Source: Alnus glutinosa (Eukaryota > Streptophyta > Magnoliopsida > Fagales > Betulaceae). Taken from it: 64,000 bases of DNA. This document shows, piece by piece, positions 22,401 to 34,944 of the stretch. The stretch spans positions 4,297,001 to 4,361,000 of the forward strand of contig NC_084886.1 in the NCBI RefSeq assembly GCF_958979055.1, written 5' to 3'. Below the pieces are notes generated by a model, which was given only the letters and a program-made list of their open reading frames with translations, searched no databases and had not been told where the DNA came from. The position numbers were made by a program, and so were the translations under genes. The stretch's first letter is position 1; each line of letters begins with the position of its first letter.

Positions 22401-25400
22401 TGCCAGGCACCTTTTCCCCAAACCCCACCAATCAAATCCTGAGGCTGTTGGCCAGTGAAATCAAAATGAAAAGTAAATGAAAGCCCAAGCATCAAGTTCA
22501 TCTTCCATTGGTCAGCTCAATAATTCCTATAATGTTGGATCATCTTGAATGTTGGTTCTATCTTTTGCAGTTTATTGATAGATTCACACCGAGCACAGTC
22601 GCACCAAAATCATTAATGAGCTGAAGTTAAAAGAAGGTTCCGAAATTTTCTTTTCTTTTTTTTCGTTGGAAGAAGAGAGGGGGGGGACTGTATAGCAAGG
22701 CATCTTTCCCCTTTTAGGATAAAAAATAATTACAGGTCTTACATTAATTAGTACCAAGAGTTTCATTTCAATTATCCATAAAACTTTCAACGTTCATAAG
22801 TTGTGTAAGGATTTATTATAATTTTAACAATGAATAGATGCAGAACCCATTGCAAAATACCCTGGATAGGACATCTGCATCCTCCATTCAGATACACAGT
22901 TGAGAATTTATTATGGATCAACTTAATCAACTATCACTGGCATGTCAGTCTGCTCGTTTAGTTTCACATAGATAACTTATTTATCCCACATCTTGTAATC
23001 CAGATAACATAACTTGAAAAATCCCTTCAAAGGTCATAAACAATGTTAATGATCATCAACACAATACTGGTATTTTATACCCAGTGTGGAACAGAAAGAT
23101 AAGAAGTGGAAGTAAATGAGATTATGGATGTAAATGAGATTAGTACCCTTATAGACTTGTTGCCCTCTAGTCCTTTTCCCAAAGCATTAGCCCCTAGAGC
23201 ACCACCATAGTTGCCACTAAAGAACAATAAAGTGTCAGAAGAATTTCCAAGGAAGCAAAAGGTAAGTGCTGTATTGGAGAAATTCAATTTTAAAACCATG
23301 CAAGAGAGGAAGGATAACCAGCCAACTAACATAAGTTTTTTTAGCATGTAGAGATGAGAAATTACATTACAGAGAAAAGAAGAAACAAAAGAAAAAAAAT
23401 GAAAAGACAAAACAAAAGGAAGAAAAAAAGAAAAGAAAAAAGACAACAAATGCAAGTTACACTCACTTGAGGTGTAGATTTCGTATAGTGTTATTCTCGA
23501 GAAGTGCTCCAGCAAGACCAGTGAATCCCTACCTCCATTTTCAAAAACATATCACAACCAGAATCAATTTCAACCTTAGTTAATTTTATATAAAAGTACA
23601 ATCCTAGAATATGCCAAGTTAACTGCATACAGAATACTCCATCATATTGTTGTTAAGTTCAAGAACGCGCAAGCTTGAATTTTTCTTCAACAACTCCGCA
23701 ACAGCCTTTGCACCCTGCACAAAAAAGTCAGTGATTCCTAAGGCATATTATTGCAGAAGAGGCTTCCCTTCATGTGCCATCAAGGTACAGTTTTTAATGT
23801 TAGAAGTAAGCTAACCTCATCACCCAAGTCAGTACTATTCAGCACAAGCTTTTGAATACTAGTATTGTCCACCAAAATATCACATAGGCACTGTGAACAA
23901 GGATACATCATACAAAATCTAACCTTTAGAGTAATACAATAATGGACAAAGATCGGTAACAAAAAACAACAAAATGAACACAATAAGAAACTTCACCACG
24001 TGCATTTTGAAAATGTTTGTAGCCAGATATGAAGTGAAAGATGCTCAAGACCATAGAAGAACGCTTGTACAGATCTCAAGTAAAGCAACATAGTACGCAT
24101 AGAAGCACATTCACTGATCTAAAAACCTTCTTATCTCGTACTCTTATACCGTGTTCTTTTTCAGCATTCAATACAGCATTAAAATAATATCAAATCTTTA
24201 AATGTCAAAATAGATGGTCATTAACAGTGGACTTTGAGCTGACCTTAACTCCTTCATCTCCAATAGGGTTTCCAGAAAGATCAAGAGTCTTTAACACGAT
24301 GTTTGATTGAAGAACACCATCAAAGGCTTTAATTCCAGCTGCAGTTATTCCATTTGCAGCAAAACTTACTTCCTCAACAGTCTGAAACACAACTAATATA
24401 TTTCTGTAAGTTCATAATAGAACTGTGGTTGCATCCATATTTGTCAATATAGCATCATAGCACAGTAAAAGTAATGACATGACAACTAAATGGTCACCAC
24501 ATTAACTTATAGATAGATACAATAAAACCAGAGACTGGAAATAAATGAATAAAGCTTGAACCTGATTGTATCCTAAACTCTCAGAAAGAAAAAAAAGCCC
24601 TTCATCTCCAAAGTTGCGCACTGCCAAAATACTCTTGTAAGGTCAAATGACATATTTGTCACAATTGTATGGATTTCAATACTTAGAAATTATATTGAAG
24701 CAATGAAATAATTATGGTTGAGTCCGTTTTGCCACCAAGAATACTTTTTTTTTAAAAAAAAAAATACAAGGGAAGGGGGCATCAAATGCATTTGTATATT
24801 TGAACAGTTGCTTATGTTTCTCTTGTGGCGATTAGTTACCATGATTTTCTTGTTCTTTTTGCCCCTATTAGTTAGGTGGCTTTTCTTGTATACTTCATGT
24901 GTACATGGGGACATTTTACGCATTTAATGATAAATCGATTACTTACAAAAAAAAAAATGCTAGTATAAAGATTTCAGCAGCAACAGATTAAAAAAAAAAA
25001 AGGAGAGGATTCATCAAAAACAGATTTAAGAGGGGGGGAGGGGGGGGGGGGTGCAGATTAAATAGATCTCACGCTATCAATTATAGAATTGTAGAAAAGT
25101 TAGCTGACAGTTTGGCTTCTTGTATATGTACAAAAAAATCACTACAACGCTTTACTTCTTTGTAACCTACATCTATTCAGCATACCTGACAAGTCAACAC
25201 TTCTGAATGTCCTAAGTTCTTTAGCAAATTCATTGATCTTCTGCTTGGATTCTCTATCAATCTTAGCTCTGAGTCCGGGTAAAATATTTGTTCCTGGGGC
25301 AAAGGACCATTGCAATCCTTGTGATGGAGACTTATTTTCAACAGATGAAGACTTCCTTGGCTTTGGAATAAGGATTTTCTCCACCAATTTCCACAAAACT

Positions 25401-26316
25401 GTCAGCTGAAGACATAAATTAGTCCAGCAATTGAGGAACAAAACAAGAATTTGTGATTGAATCCACGTCATTGTGAAATTTAGCTAAAAAAAAAATGTTA
25501 ATTCACACATACAATTGCCCTCAATAAACACTGAGCAGCAACGCATGCACATTTCACTAAAATGCTAATTTCCTGTTAAGTGCATGATCAATTCTAGTAA
25601 AATCACATCAATTTAACTAAAATTTTCTAAATATTAACATAATTTTCTCCAAATTCCGCTATGCTTGTTCATTTTTTCACCATTCTTTCGACAATGCCAG
25701 CAAATACAAACTTATACAATTATGAAACTAAAAAAGCAATCCTAGCTAGCAGAAGCATCGGACTTGAGTTCCATTTCACTTTACTATCAACTTATAACGC
25801 CCTAATTCACACACACACACACACAAAAAAGAGAGAGAAATTAAACGCCAAATTCAATAAGCAGTTAAATTCCAATCCATACCGAAAGTAGCCGCGAAAA
25901 ACACACCCGCCGGAGCGACAAACGACGCAACCTGCTTCACCGGAGTAGGTGCCAACTCGCCCTGAGCTTCCCTATAAACTCTACGACCAGTCGTCGTGCG
26001 CCTCGAACCTCCGCCAGCCCTAGAATCGGCCCTAACGACCAAACCTCTGAACCTAACGCATTTCCTTGTGCTTCCAAGCGAAACGGAAACGGAAACCGTT
26101 GCGGGTGTGCATCGCACGCTGCGCGCACGACAGCATGAGCCAGAACCGTTTATAAAACGGGCTTGTAGCCTCTGCTTGTTGAGGGAGACCTGAGAATCAA
26201 ATGGATAGTGAAGAAAGCTGGGTATTTGAGCGAAAAAATAGTGGGAGAGACTAGAGAGCGAGCGAGGGAATTACCTGCGGGTGAGAGTAGAGAGAGACGG
26301 TGGAAGTGGAGCCCAT
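19445..26316 (-). CDS. EMB2004: Plastid-targeted ribonuclease-inhibitor-type LRR protein (18 exons, 614 aa)
   Basis: Exons (minus): 26316-26275, 26189-25883, 25398-25186, 24620-24562, 24381-24244, 23890-23816, 23714-23631, 23528-23467, 23216-23147, 22028-21953, 21843-21713, 20635-20576, 20467-20393, 20261-20157, 20086-19991, 19894-19814, 19733-19632, 19513-19445. All have GT-AG borders and join in frame. The first 116 residues are basic and Ser/Arg-rich, like a plastid transit peptide, followed by a hydrophobic stretch (VFFAATFVLWKLVEK). From about residue 190 come LRRs of the RNI type, repeating motifs such as LDLSGNPIGDEGVK, LELGYNPIGPDGAKAL and LDLRANGLKDE; most exons carry about one repeat. 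This organisation matches Arabidopsis EMB2004 (At1g10510), needed for embryo development. There is no NB-ARC domain, so it is not a resistance-gene NLR. Introns 9 and 11 exceed 1 kb; the latter holds a retroelement-like scrap near 20930-21130. Confidence 0.9.
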
Positions 26317-28297
26317 AGGTGGCTGCAGAGGGACGGGGATTAGATGCGCATATGGGGTGACAGGTTCTTATCCTACGCTTTCTTAACGTTGAGACTTGAG
26401 AGGGGAGTTTGGAGAGAAGGGTTAGGAGGCGGATAGAGCGGCGGGTCTTCTAAATTGTTCTGAAACTGAAAGCAAAGTTGGAGTGTTGGACTACCAGACT
26501 ATCAGTCAAAGTCGGACCGGCAAGCTCGGGTATTGGGTCACTCCGGTAGACCTACCCAAAATGAACTGAATGGAAAGCAAGCCCAAACTAGTCAACTATA
26601 GATGATCCATATGTTGGCCCAATTACAGAGGTTATGGATCAAGTATAGAAGTTGCAGTTGACTTTTTTTTTTACTTATTATTGCCTATTTTAAGTAATTA
26701 AATACTTTTAATTTTTTAAATCACTTAAAATACGTTGCAGATTAAAATGTATGTGATAAATAAATGTGAATAGTAATATTACTCTTCCTTGACAGTGTTT
26801 TTTTTTGTGTTTGAGCATAAAATTTCAAACTTATTGTCAAATTAATGTTCCATTTTTCCCAACTTAATTTGAGCAAAAGAATTCGAACTTACTCTCTAAT
26901 TACTGTTCATTGATACTTTCACTTAGCTCTCTAATTAAGTTTAAGATCCTACTTCTGCCCCTACGTACATGCATGGCTAAAGTATGTTCTTGCACTATAG
27001 CATAGTGACTCAATGTAATTCCTAGGAAAAATAGAAGGTAAAAAAATTCTTAAATGGAGATTCAAATGTGAAACGATGGATTTTGGGCCAAAAATAACTT
27101 GCATCAAACATAGCTGGGTGGCCACGACATGTGCGCTAAAAAAATTACGAATTTAGATCATCTGCGCGATTCTCATAATTGTAACAAAAGTTATGTCAAG
27201 TTTATTGTCACATGTGTAAATTATAGCATTTTCGTTCGAATGCCACTCATTAGAATGGCACGTTATGCCACTTGTCAGTTTTCCTTAGCGATTAAGGTAT
27301 CGTTGTTCAAACGAGACAAATTTCAAAGCGTCCAAATTTTGCCTCATATTATTTAGAAAAATCTCGTTCAAACGAGACACATGTCATGCACAAAATCAAC
27401 TGTGGTGGAACTTGATGCTTAGATGGTTGTCACGTCTGATTCAAATGATCGAGACTCTTTTTTTAAAAAAAAAAAAATTCTTTAAATACGGAATTTAAAT
27501 GTGAAATTTAACTTATCTCTTTCATTTGTCTTCTAACCCCTAGCTATAAAGTGATTTTAGAAAGTATTTGAAGTGAGAAATAAAGAGAAGCTTGGAGAAA
27601 TATAAGGCGAAGGAAATCTTGTAGAAAGCTCAAGAGAGATCAAGATTCTGTCCAATTGTGTCTTCATTTATTTAAGTTATGATTAAGTTTTGTAAATTAA
27701 ATGTTGATTACTTTAGCACATAAGAGGTTATGATGCTTAAATTGCATTCTAACTATTAAAGAGTAAATAAAGCAGTAAATTAGAGTTTTTATTCAAATGA
27801 ATAAATTTCGATGGTTCATTGTGTATTTTGGAATGTATGTTCAGATGATTTTGGTTATCTGATATGGAAAAAGAGATTGGTGATGAAAAAATTTGGGTTC
27901 GGAATGATTTTGACGTTAAAAATTTTGAGACAAAAAATTCTCATTCAAACGAGATAATAACAAAATGTCTTATTCGATGCTCGATTGCATGGGGTTCAAA
28001 CTAGACAACCCAAAAGTGAAAAATTAGGGTTTTCTCAAGGAAAAATGTTGTTCAAGGACTAGATGAAATGTTAGGGATTTAAAAAAAAAAGAATTATAAC
28101 TAGTGAACATAATGTATTGCAGAGGGATACGTGATACATAGTAGACATTAGCAATTAAAGGTTTAAGCGAAACAAGTAAGTAAATCATCGATCTCACCAT
28201 ATAGAATATTCAAATTTGTAAATATAAGCTTGCACTTTACATGTGATTTACATGACTATTGCAAAACTGTTTTGAAAAAGAAGCTTTTAGAAAAGTA
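26317..28297. other. Upstream region of the EMB2004-type gene, then intergenic
   Basis: The first 150 bp are GC-richer and purine/pyrimidine-biased, as expected for a leader and TATA-less housekeeping promoter. The rest is AT-rich without genes. The phrase TTCAAACGAGA recurs at about 27307, 27366 and 27942, with a variant near 28004, in both intact and decayed form; I do not know what it is. Confidence 0.4.
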
Positions 28298-28777
28298 TGT
28301 TAGAAATAATCAACATATTATTTAATCTAACATGCGCAGCGGAAAACGAATAAACAGGATTCAGGCTTACCTCTAGCCATGTTTGCTCAAGCGTCTCCAC
28401 GATCCATCTGAAGAACAAGAAAGATTATTTGAGGGATCTTCTAACCTATGCCTATTGCTTGATGGCTGTACTGATGGTGTACACAGGCACTCTATTTATA
28501 GGCTAGGTTAGGGACCCTCAAAATGGTAAACACCGTATTTGTTTCCTTCCATCAAGGAAACAATATCGTTAATTGATTTTAAAATCAATTAACCGATTCC
28601 ATATTTACGGTAATCTAAATTAATAGAAATAACCATAATACCGATTCCATATTTACGGTAATCTAAATTAATGGAAATATCCATAATGCCGTATATGTTT
28701 ATTGAAAAAATAATAAACATAGTAAATACCGTAAATGTGATATAAAGGCCACAACCAAAAATGAATAATATATTACA
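28298..28777 (-). repeat. 3' LTR of the copia element
   Basis: 480 bp, identical to the right LTR except for T versus G near its right end (ACCAAAAATG here, ACCAAAAAGG there). It contains a tandem duplication of about 48 bp (ACCGATTCCATATTTACGG at about 28592 and 28640). The polypurine tract lies just outside at 28778-28790 on the minus strand. Confidence 0.93.
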
Positions 28778-29599
28778 TTCTCCCACTTGGACTTTATAAC
28801 ACATGACCATATGGTATTAGGTTCTTTAGTTTTGGCCAATCTTTTATGGAATCCTCCAACTCAGTTAAGAAATGTTTCACACGAATCATGGCGGTAAAAC
28901 CATTATAAAATTAGGTCGTCCCTTCCATGTATCACGATGTAAAACACTCCTTACATGAGTACCTTATGGATAATCAAGCTTTATGAATGAACTTCCTATA
29001 AGTCATTCGGGTCCAACTTTATTTATCCTCATGGATAAAATAACAAATGTGCACAAAAAATCTTTATTACAATAACTTTATGTCTATAGACCAAAAAGAG
29101 ACAAACCAAGCGAAAATGAATTAATGAGTCTCATATATTCCGCATGACTTTATTCTTTCTTTACCGGTAAACTTTAAGTCATGGGATCCGCAATCATTAA
29201 TTCAGTACTTATATGCTCAATAGACCCTTTATGTCTCTTAATGTTATCTCTCGTACTGAGATACTTAATGTCGATTTACTTCTGCTTCTACTCTTTATTC
29301 TTATAAAAGAATATTATAGTAGAATTACCGCAGAGTATCTTTATGGTCTAACTGTAAAATCGACAAGATTGAGACTTTCAACAAATGTCTCAACCATCAT
29401 GCCTGTGTACCAAATTCATAGCACGCTAGACTTTTAGCTTTCTTGGTAGACGTAGCAACTATAGTCTGCAAACTGTATCTCTAGGATCTATCCTTCAATA
29501 AAAAGATATATACCTTAGAGTAGACTTTCTACTATCTACACAATCAGCAAACTCAAATCTAAACAACTAACCACCTTCAAATGGAAAGTGTATCCTTAG

Positions 29600-32000
29600 G
29601 TTAAGTTGTTCTTCTTGGTTCCTTGCATATACCGCAAGACTTTATTTGCAGCACTTTATTGACCCAATATTCTTATTGTCAGTCATATGGTTATGCATAA
29701 TGCAGATGCTTAAAGAAAAAACTTTTCATCTGCCCTTATTCCAATACCTTTTGGGACATTAATCTGTATTTAATTGGTCTTTCTTAATTGCTACTGAAGG
29801 TGCAAATCCTTCATTCTAAATTTTTCCAAAACTTTTTTCAATGTAGGCCTTCCGAGACAATGTTAATATTCTTTATGTCTCTGTGAATCTCTATGTCAAA
29901 AGACATAAGAGGTTTCACCCAAATCCTTCATTTCAAAGTTTTGTGAACTTTATGTAGCAAACCTAAATCACCACTTGCAAATATAGGACTAGAAAGATTA
30001 CTGTACTCCCACTGACCTTAAGGTATATATACTAATCAACAAGGTTTTCTATAAACAATAACCTTGTAAAAAGTATCTTACCATTGAGAGATCTATCACA
30101 GCCCATAAATAGAATTCTTTAATTTGCAAGCTTTCTGACTGTTATTTATAAAACCTTTTGATTGTTTCATGTAAACTTCGTCCTTAAGATCCCTATTCAG
30201 AAAAGTTGTTTTCGCATCCACTTGATGTAGCTCTGGATCAAAAATAAGTTACTAATGCTATGATCATCTTGATGAACCATCCTTAGACACTGGAGAGAAT
30301 GTTTCACGATAATCAATGCCTTCCTTATGAGTAAAACCATTGGCTACGAGTCTAGCTCGACCCTTCAGCCATGGACTTAACTCTCACTTCATGGCACTGA
30401 ATCTCAATGTGGAGTTTTCTCCACTCATAGCATGTGAAAACAAATTTGGATCATCTTTATGTCCAATGTTAATATCAGACTCTGGGAGATATACAACATG
30501 ATCACTAAGAATTGTTGATCTCCTTATTCTATAGGATTTTCTTAATTCTACTTCCTCTTCATTTTTGCAATGGGAGAATAGACTTTTGAACCTGTTCTGT
30601 ATGAGTTGGTTGTTCTAGAAATGATTGTGGCTCAGGATAATCAATCTGATTTTCCCTGAATACAATCAATCATCCTCTATGAGGAGGAGATTTAGCCAAC
30701 TCTAATGCTTCCTCAAATTTCAATTTGTGTGAATGAGCACTCCCACTAGGTTCTGCATCCTCTAGAAATTTTACAATCAACAACTCTAGGATTATATGAA
30801 GGATAATAAAACATTATAACCCCTTAAAGTTTACTAGATAGCTCATAAAAGATCTACTGGTTGTCCTTAAATCTAATTTCCTAAGGCGAGGATTATAAAT
30901 CCTCTCTTTAGTAAGGCAACCCCATATGTGTAAATAATGTAAACAAGCTTCCATCTATTTCATACTTTAAAAGGTGTCATAAGGACAACCTTAGATGAAA
31001 TCCTGTTTAACATATACACAACGGTCTTCAAAGCTTTACTCTATAAGGGTAATAGCAGATTAGTATTACTGATCATTTCTCCTTTGTGTGTACCTACCTT
31101 AATACTATATGCCTATATTAGATCTTATGATCTTCATATTGTTTCTCTTCTTCTTCCTTATAGGTATTGAAAGCATTCAATACCCCAGCTTTAATATTTA
31201 GAAGATAGAGATACATAAACTTTATATGGTCATCACTAAAAGAGATAAAAAATATCTCTGACCATTTAGGCAATGAGTATAAAAAGGTCAACACCTTTCA
31301 ATGTACATGATCTCAAGAATCTCAAAATGCTCTCTTTGGCACCTCTAGTGGTCTTGTTGGTATGCTTTCCCTTATGCAGCCCACACAAGAACCAAAGTCA
31401 ATAAATTACCGACTTTTATTTTATGTATGGAGATATATTTCAATCTCCAAAGCCATAACCAGAGCATTTTAAATTCTCAAAGACTCTACTTTACGTCAAC
31501 ATCACTATGCAGAAATAAACAAATAATTTTGTTTCAAAATTTGGGACGTAGATCAATTTTAAATAGACTTTAAATAAACCTCAACCAATATTCCACCAAA
31601 GATAAGAAAAACTTCAAGTTTAAAATAAAATTGAAATTTTTAACAAGCCAAACTAGAAAATAAATTTCTAAAAAAAAAATTATGGAATATAAATCATTTT
31701 TTAGGTCAAAATTATGACTGAATTTTAAAATTAACCTATAGATCCCAACAAGCTCAAATTATAAACACGTGTTATCCATTTTAAAAAGGACTCTGCATTT
31801 GTGTTGACAATGTGGATTGTTAAACCATAATCAATCCACAATATATTTGATTGAGTCGCTAAAAGAGATTCACGACATACTAGATATGGAGATTATCTTT
31901 ATTTTAAGTCATTTCTTATACTTCATGCAATCTTTCTTTATATGCCCTCAATTTTCATTATTTCATGAGAAATAGGTATCTTGATTGCCATAATACTTTA
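29600..32000 (-). pseudogene. Decayed copia gag-pol relic
   Basis: Readable pieces on the minus strand: a zinc-knuckle half GHIKKDCMKYKK at 31945-31909; integrase N-terminal sequence (GKHTNKTTRGAK, then a stretch like ICGPF...NGHRYFISF in shifting frames) at about 31395-31195; reverse transcriptase ELHQVDAKTTFLNRDL and DEVYMKQSKGF at about 30246-30150; and an RNase H-proximal VLRYMQGTKKN-like stretch at about 29640-29606. Frames shift and stops interrupt between and within these pieces, so no protein of useful length can be made. Integrase upstream of reverse transcriptase is the copia order. Confidence 0.8.
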
Positions 32001-34441
32001 TTGGCACCTTATTCTCATGCTTTAAGTGTTGGACATGATTGCATTTATTGGTCCTTCCCTTGACATGAGTAATCATGTGAACACTTTATAAATTCTCTCA
32101 TACCCTTGAACACACATGGTTAGAAGTTTATTTACTAACCATTTATCCTTATGTGTGTTACAAGATAAAATTCTACACTTAGAAGAAAGAATTCAAAAAT
32201 GAAATAGACCAACAATGACTCAAAAATCTCAATCTTTAGGGACTTAAGCTAATCTATAATATCCTTCATTCCCATAATGGGATTATAAACACTTCAGAAA
32301 CTGTAAAAGGTTTGTCTTTAAAGCTTTTTCTATTAGGGTGCTGGCCAAGTTTTGTTTGAACTTACTAAATGTTCATAAACAACCTTTATAAAACTTTGGC
32401 TCTAAAACATTCAGGAATAAATCCCTGATGACTTTAGTGACATGAGATTTCATGAACATCTAACTTAAGTGATTAAATCACTCCCACCGTTCATGCTTAA
32501 TAATCTCACGTGGCGTACTTAATTCCGCGGGAGTAGGTGGTTTGTCCACACGGAGTACCAAAATTTTTAACACCCCAAATGAAAAAGCATATCAATCATT
32601 TTTCCAGTCAGAAAAATATTATCATAATGTATTGGAATATAAAACCACCAAAAGGTAGAGTAACAGGAATAGCTGCAATAACCCAAAATTAAAATAAATA
32701 CTTTAATGCTATGAAGTAACTTTATTTTAAATTAGCCAATGCCAATTTAAATAGTAAATTTCAACCTACCTTTGGGCAAAGGTTGCATCACGCATGAAAT
32801 TTACTCTTTATTGATAAGACTAATAAATTTAAATATTAATAAATAAAATTCTTCGTACCTTTGGGCAACCGAAATAAATTTTACTTTTAATACTAAATTT
32901 GTTATCTCATTCTAATTAAGTCATAAAAATAAAAACTTCCCTTTGGGGATAGGTAATTAAATTTATGAGTTAATTACAATACGATGTTAATTTTTCTATA
33001 TGAAGTTCATGTGTACGATCCTTATGCAATTATTACAAAATTAGGATGCTTTGGCTCTCCCAAAATCATAATAATCACGCTGTAATTCATGAACATCTAA
33101 TAAATCTTTATGAGGTTCATGCGTGTGATCCTGATGTAATTATCATACAAAAATGGGATGCTTTGGCTCTCCCATAATTATTATGATAATTACGTGTGTG
33201 TAATCTTGATGCAATTGTCATTCAAAATTGGGATGCTGTGGCTCTCCCAAAATTATCATGATAATTGCTACTTCATTAACATCTAACAACTTTATAGATG
33301 CCCCCTTAATGGCCTTATGAATATAACAAACCAATACTTAAATGGGGTAAACAGCATTTTCCAAGGTGCAAGCAGATGAGCTCCCAGGAAAGTGAGGGGG
33401 GTCACACCGGACACACTTAAATCCCAAGACTTTCCTTGCCAGAACTTTCCCCGACATTGCATTCTTAGATATTACTGTAAACACACCAGTATATATGGTA
33501 TTGTTAATTATTCTTAGGTATAGGCATCAAACAATTTATATTTAAACAATATAAATTTAAAATATATATTCCTCAATTCATGTATTAAATAAACAATAAT
33601 TTTAATACACAGTACTGTAAATAATAAAGGGAATAAAACTTTAATATGAGGACATAATAAAACACATGGCCTAATGGTTTAGTAAGTGGCCAAGGCTCTT
33701 TACACCTGGTGAACCCAGGTTCTAAACACCATAAGGCCTAAATTCTCCTTTTAAAAAGAACTTGATGGGTTACTGAAAAGGGTTGCTGTATTGGGCTGAC
33801 CCAATTGGGTTAACCCACTTAATTTGGGTTGGGTATCTGTATTGGGCTACTATATTGGGTTGGGCTTTTGGGTCACAAGACTCCAAATGGGCTACTGTAT
33901 TTGGCAATTAGGTCAACCCACTTAATCGGGTCAGGCCTCTGGGTCTATGTATAGTGCTGGCCCAAACTAGGTCAGCCCACTTAAATAGCCCAAAACTGCA
34001 TGGGTTTTAAAAAACCCTACTCGAAAATATATCAAACCCAAAAAAAACTTTAATGGGTCGAAACCATACCCAGTCACCAACCAACCCGACTCGTAATGTT
34101 CCAGATGGGTTGAAAACCCTAAAAATGGAACCCTAGCCGCCACCCCTTTATGAAAATACCCATATCAAGATTACAACAACTCAAAATTAGGCAGTATATC
34201 ACAATACACAGAATAGTGATAAAACAAAAAATAGTTATATCAAATTTATGGGTTTTCACAAACAGTACGTGAACAACAAATATTCACAAAATAATCGCTA
34301 ATGCGTTTCTATCATGTCACAAAAGACGAAATATTGCTCAAACAATATTGACAAACAGAAGTGAACAATACCAAATAGAATATACTTGATTCAATATTGA
34401 TAACCAATAAAAAATACTATGCTGAGCAAAATAGCACAGAA

Positions 34442-34459
34442 GCTGGCTCTGATACCACA
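34442..34459 (-). other. Copia primer-binding site
   Basis: The minus strand reads TGTGGTATCAGAGCCAGC directly after the LTR end. TGGTATCAGAGC is complementary to the 3' end of plant initiator tRNA-Met, the usual copia primer. Confidence 0.9.
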
Positions 34460-34939
34460 TGTTAGAAATAATCAACATATTATTTAATCTAACATGCGCA
34501 GCGGAAAACGAATAAACAGGATTCAGGCTTACCTCTAGCCATGTTTGCTCAAGCGTCTCCACGATCCATCTGAAGAACAAGAAAGATTATTTGAGGGATC
34601 TTCTAACCTATGCCTATTGCTTGATGGCTGTACTGATGGTGTACACAGGCACTCTATTTATAGGCTAGGTTAGGGACCCTCAAAATGGTAAACACCGTAT
34701 TTGTTTCCTTCCATCAAGGAAACAATATCGTTAATTGATTTTAAAATCAATTAACCGATTCCATATTTACGGTAATCTAAATTAATAGAAATAACCATAA
34801 TACCGATTCCATATTTACGGTAATCTAAATTAATGGAAATATCCATAATGCCGTATATGTTTATTGAAAAAATAATAAACATAGTAAATACCGTAAATGT
34901 GATATAAAGGCCACAACCAAAAAGGAATAATATATTACA
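34460..34939 (-). repeat. 5' LTR of the copia element
   Basis: 480 bp. On the minus strand it starts TGTAATATATTATTCC and ends CTAACA, directly followed by the primer-binding site. The TATA-like CTATAAATAG (complement near 34655) probably belongs to the element's own promoter. Confidence 0.93.
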
Positions 34940-34944
34940 AAGTA

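Larger units (their letters stand above)
28298..34939 (-). mobile_element. Complete Ty1/copia insertion with decayed coding region, 6642 bp
   Basis: Two 480-bp direct repeats (28298-28777 and 34460-34939) start TGTTAG and end ATTACA. The flanks AAGTA (28293-28297) and AAGTA (34940-34944) are a perfect 5-bp target duplication. The element runs on the minus strand: next to the right LTR is TGGTATCAGAGCC, the classic initiator-Met-tRNA primer-binding site, and next to the left LTR the minus strand reads AAGTGGGAGAA, the polypurine tract. Domain relics appear in copia order: zinc knuckle, integrase, reverse transcriptase, RNase H. A segment at 33780-34010 repeats TTGGGCT/TGGGTT phrases in the untranslated leader. 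Left and right LTRs differ at one position only. Confidence 0.95.

Noticed and set aside
19445..26316. A cluster of small LRR genes or an NLR resistance gene
   Set aside because: The separate short LRR frames are exons of one 18-exon gene with in-frame GT-AG joins. No NB-ARC, TIR or CC domain is present.
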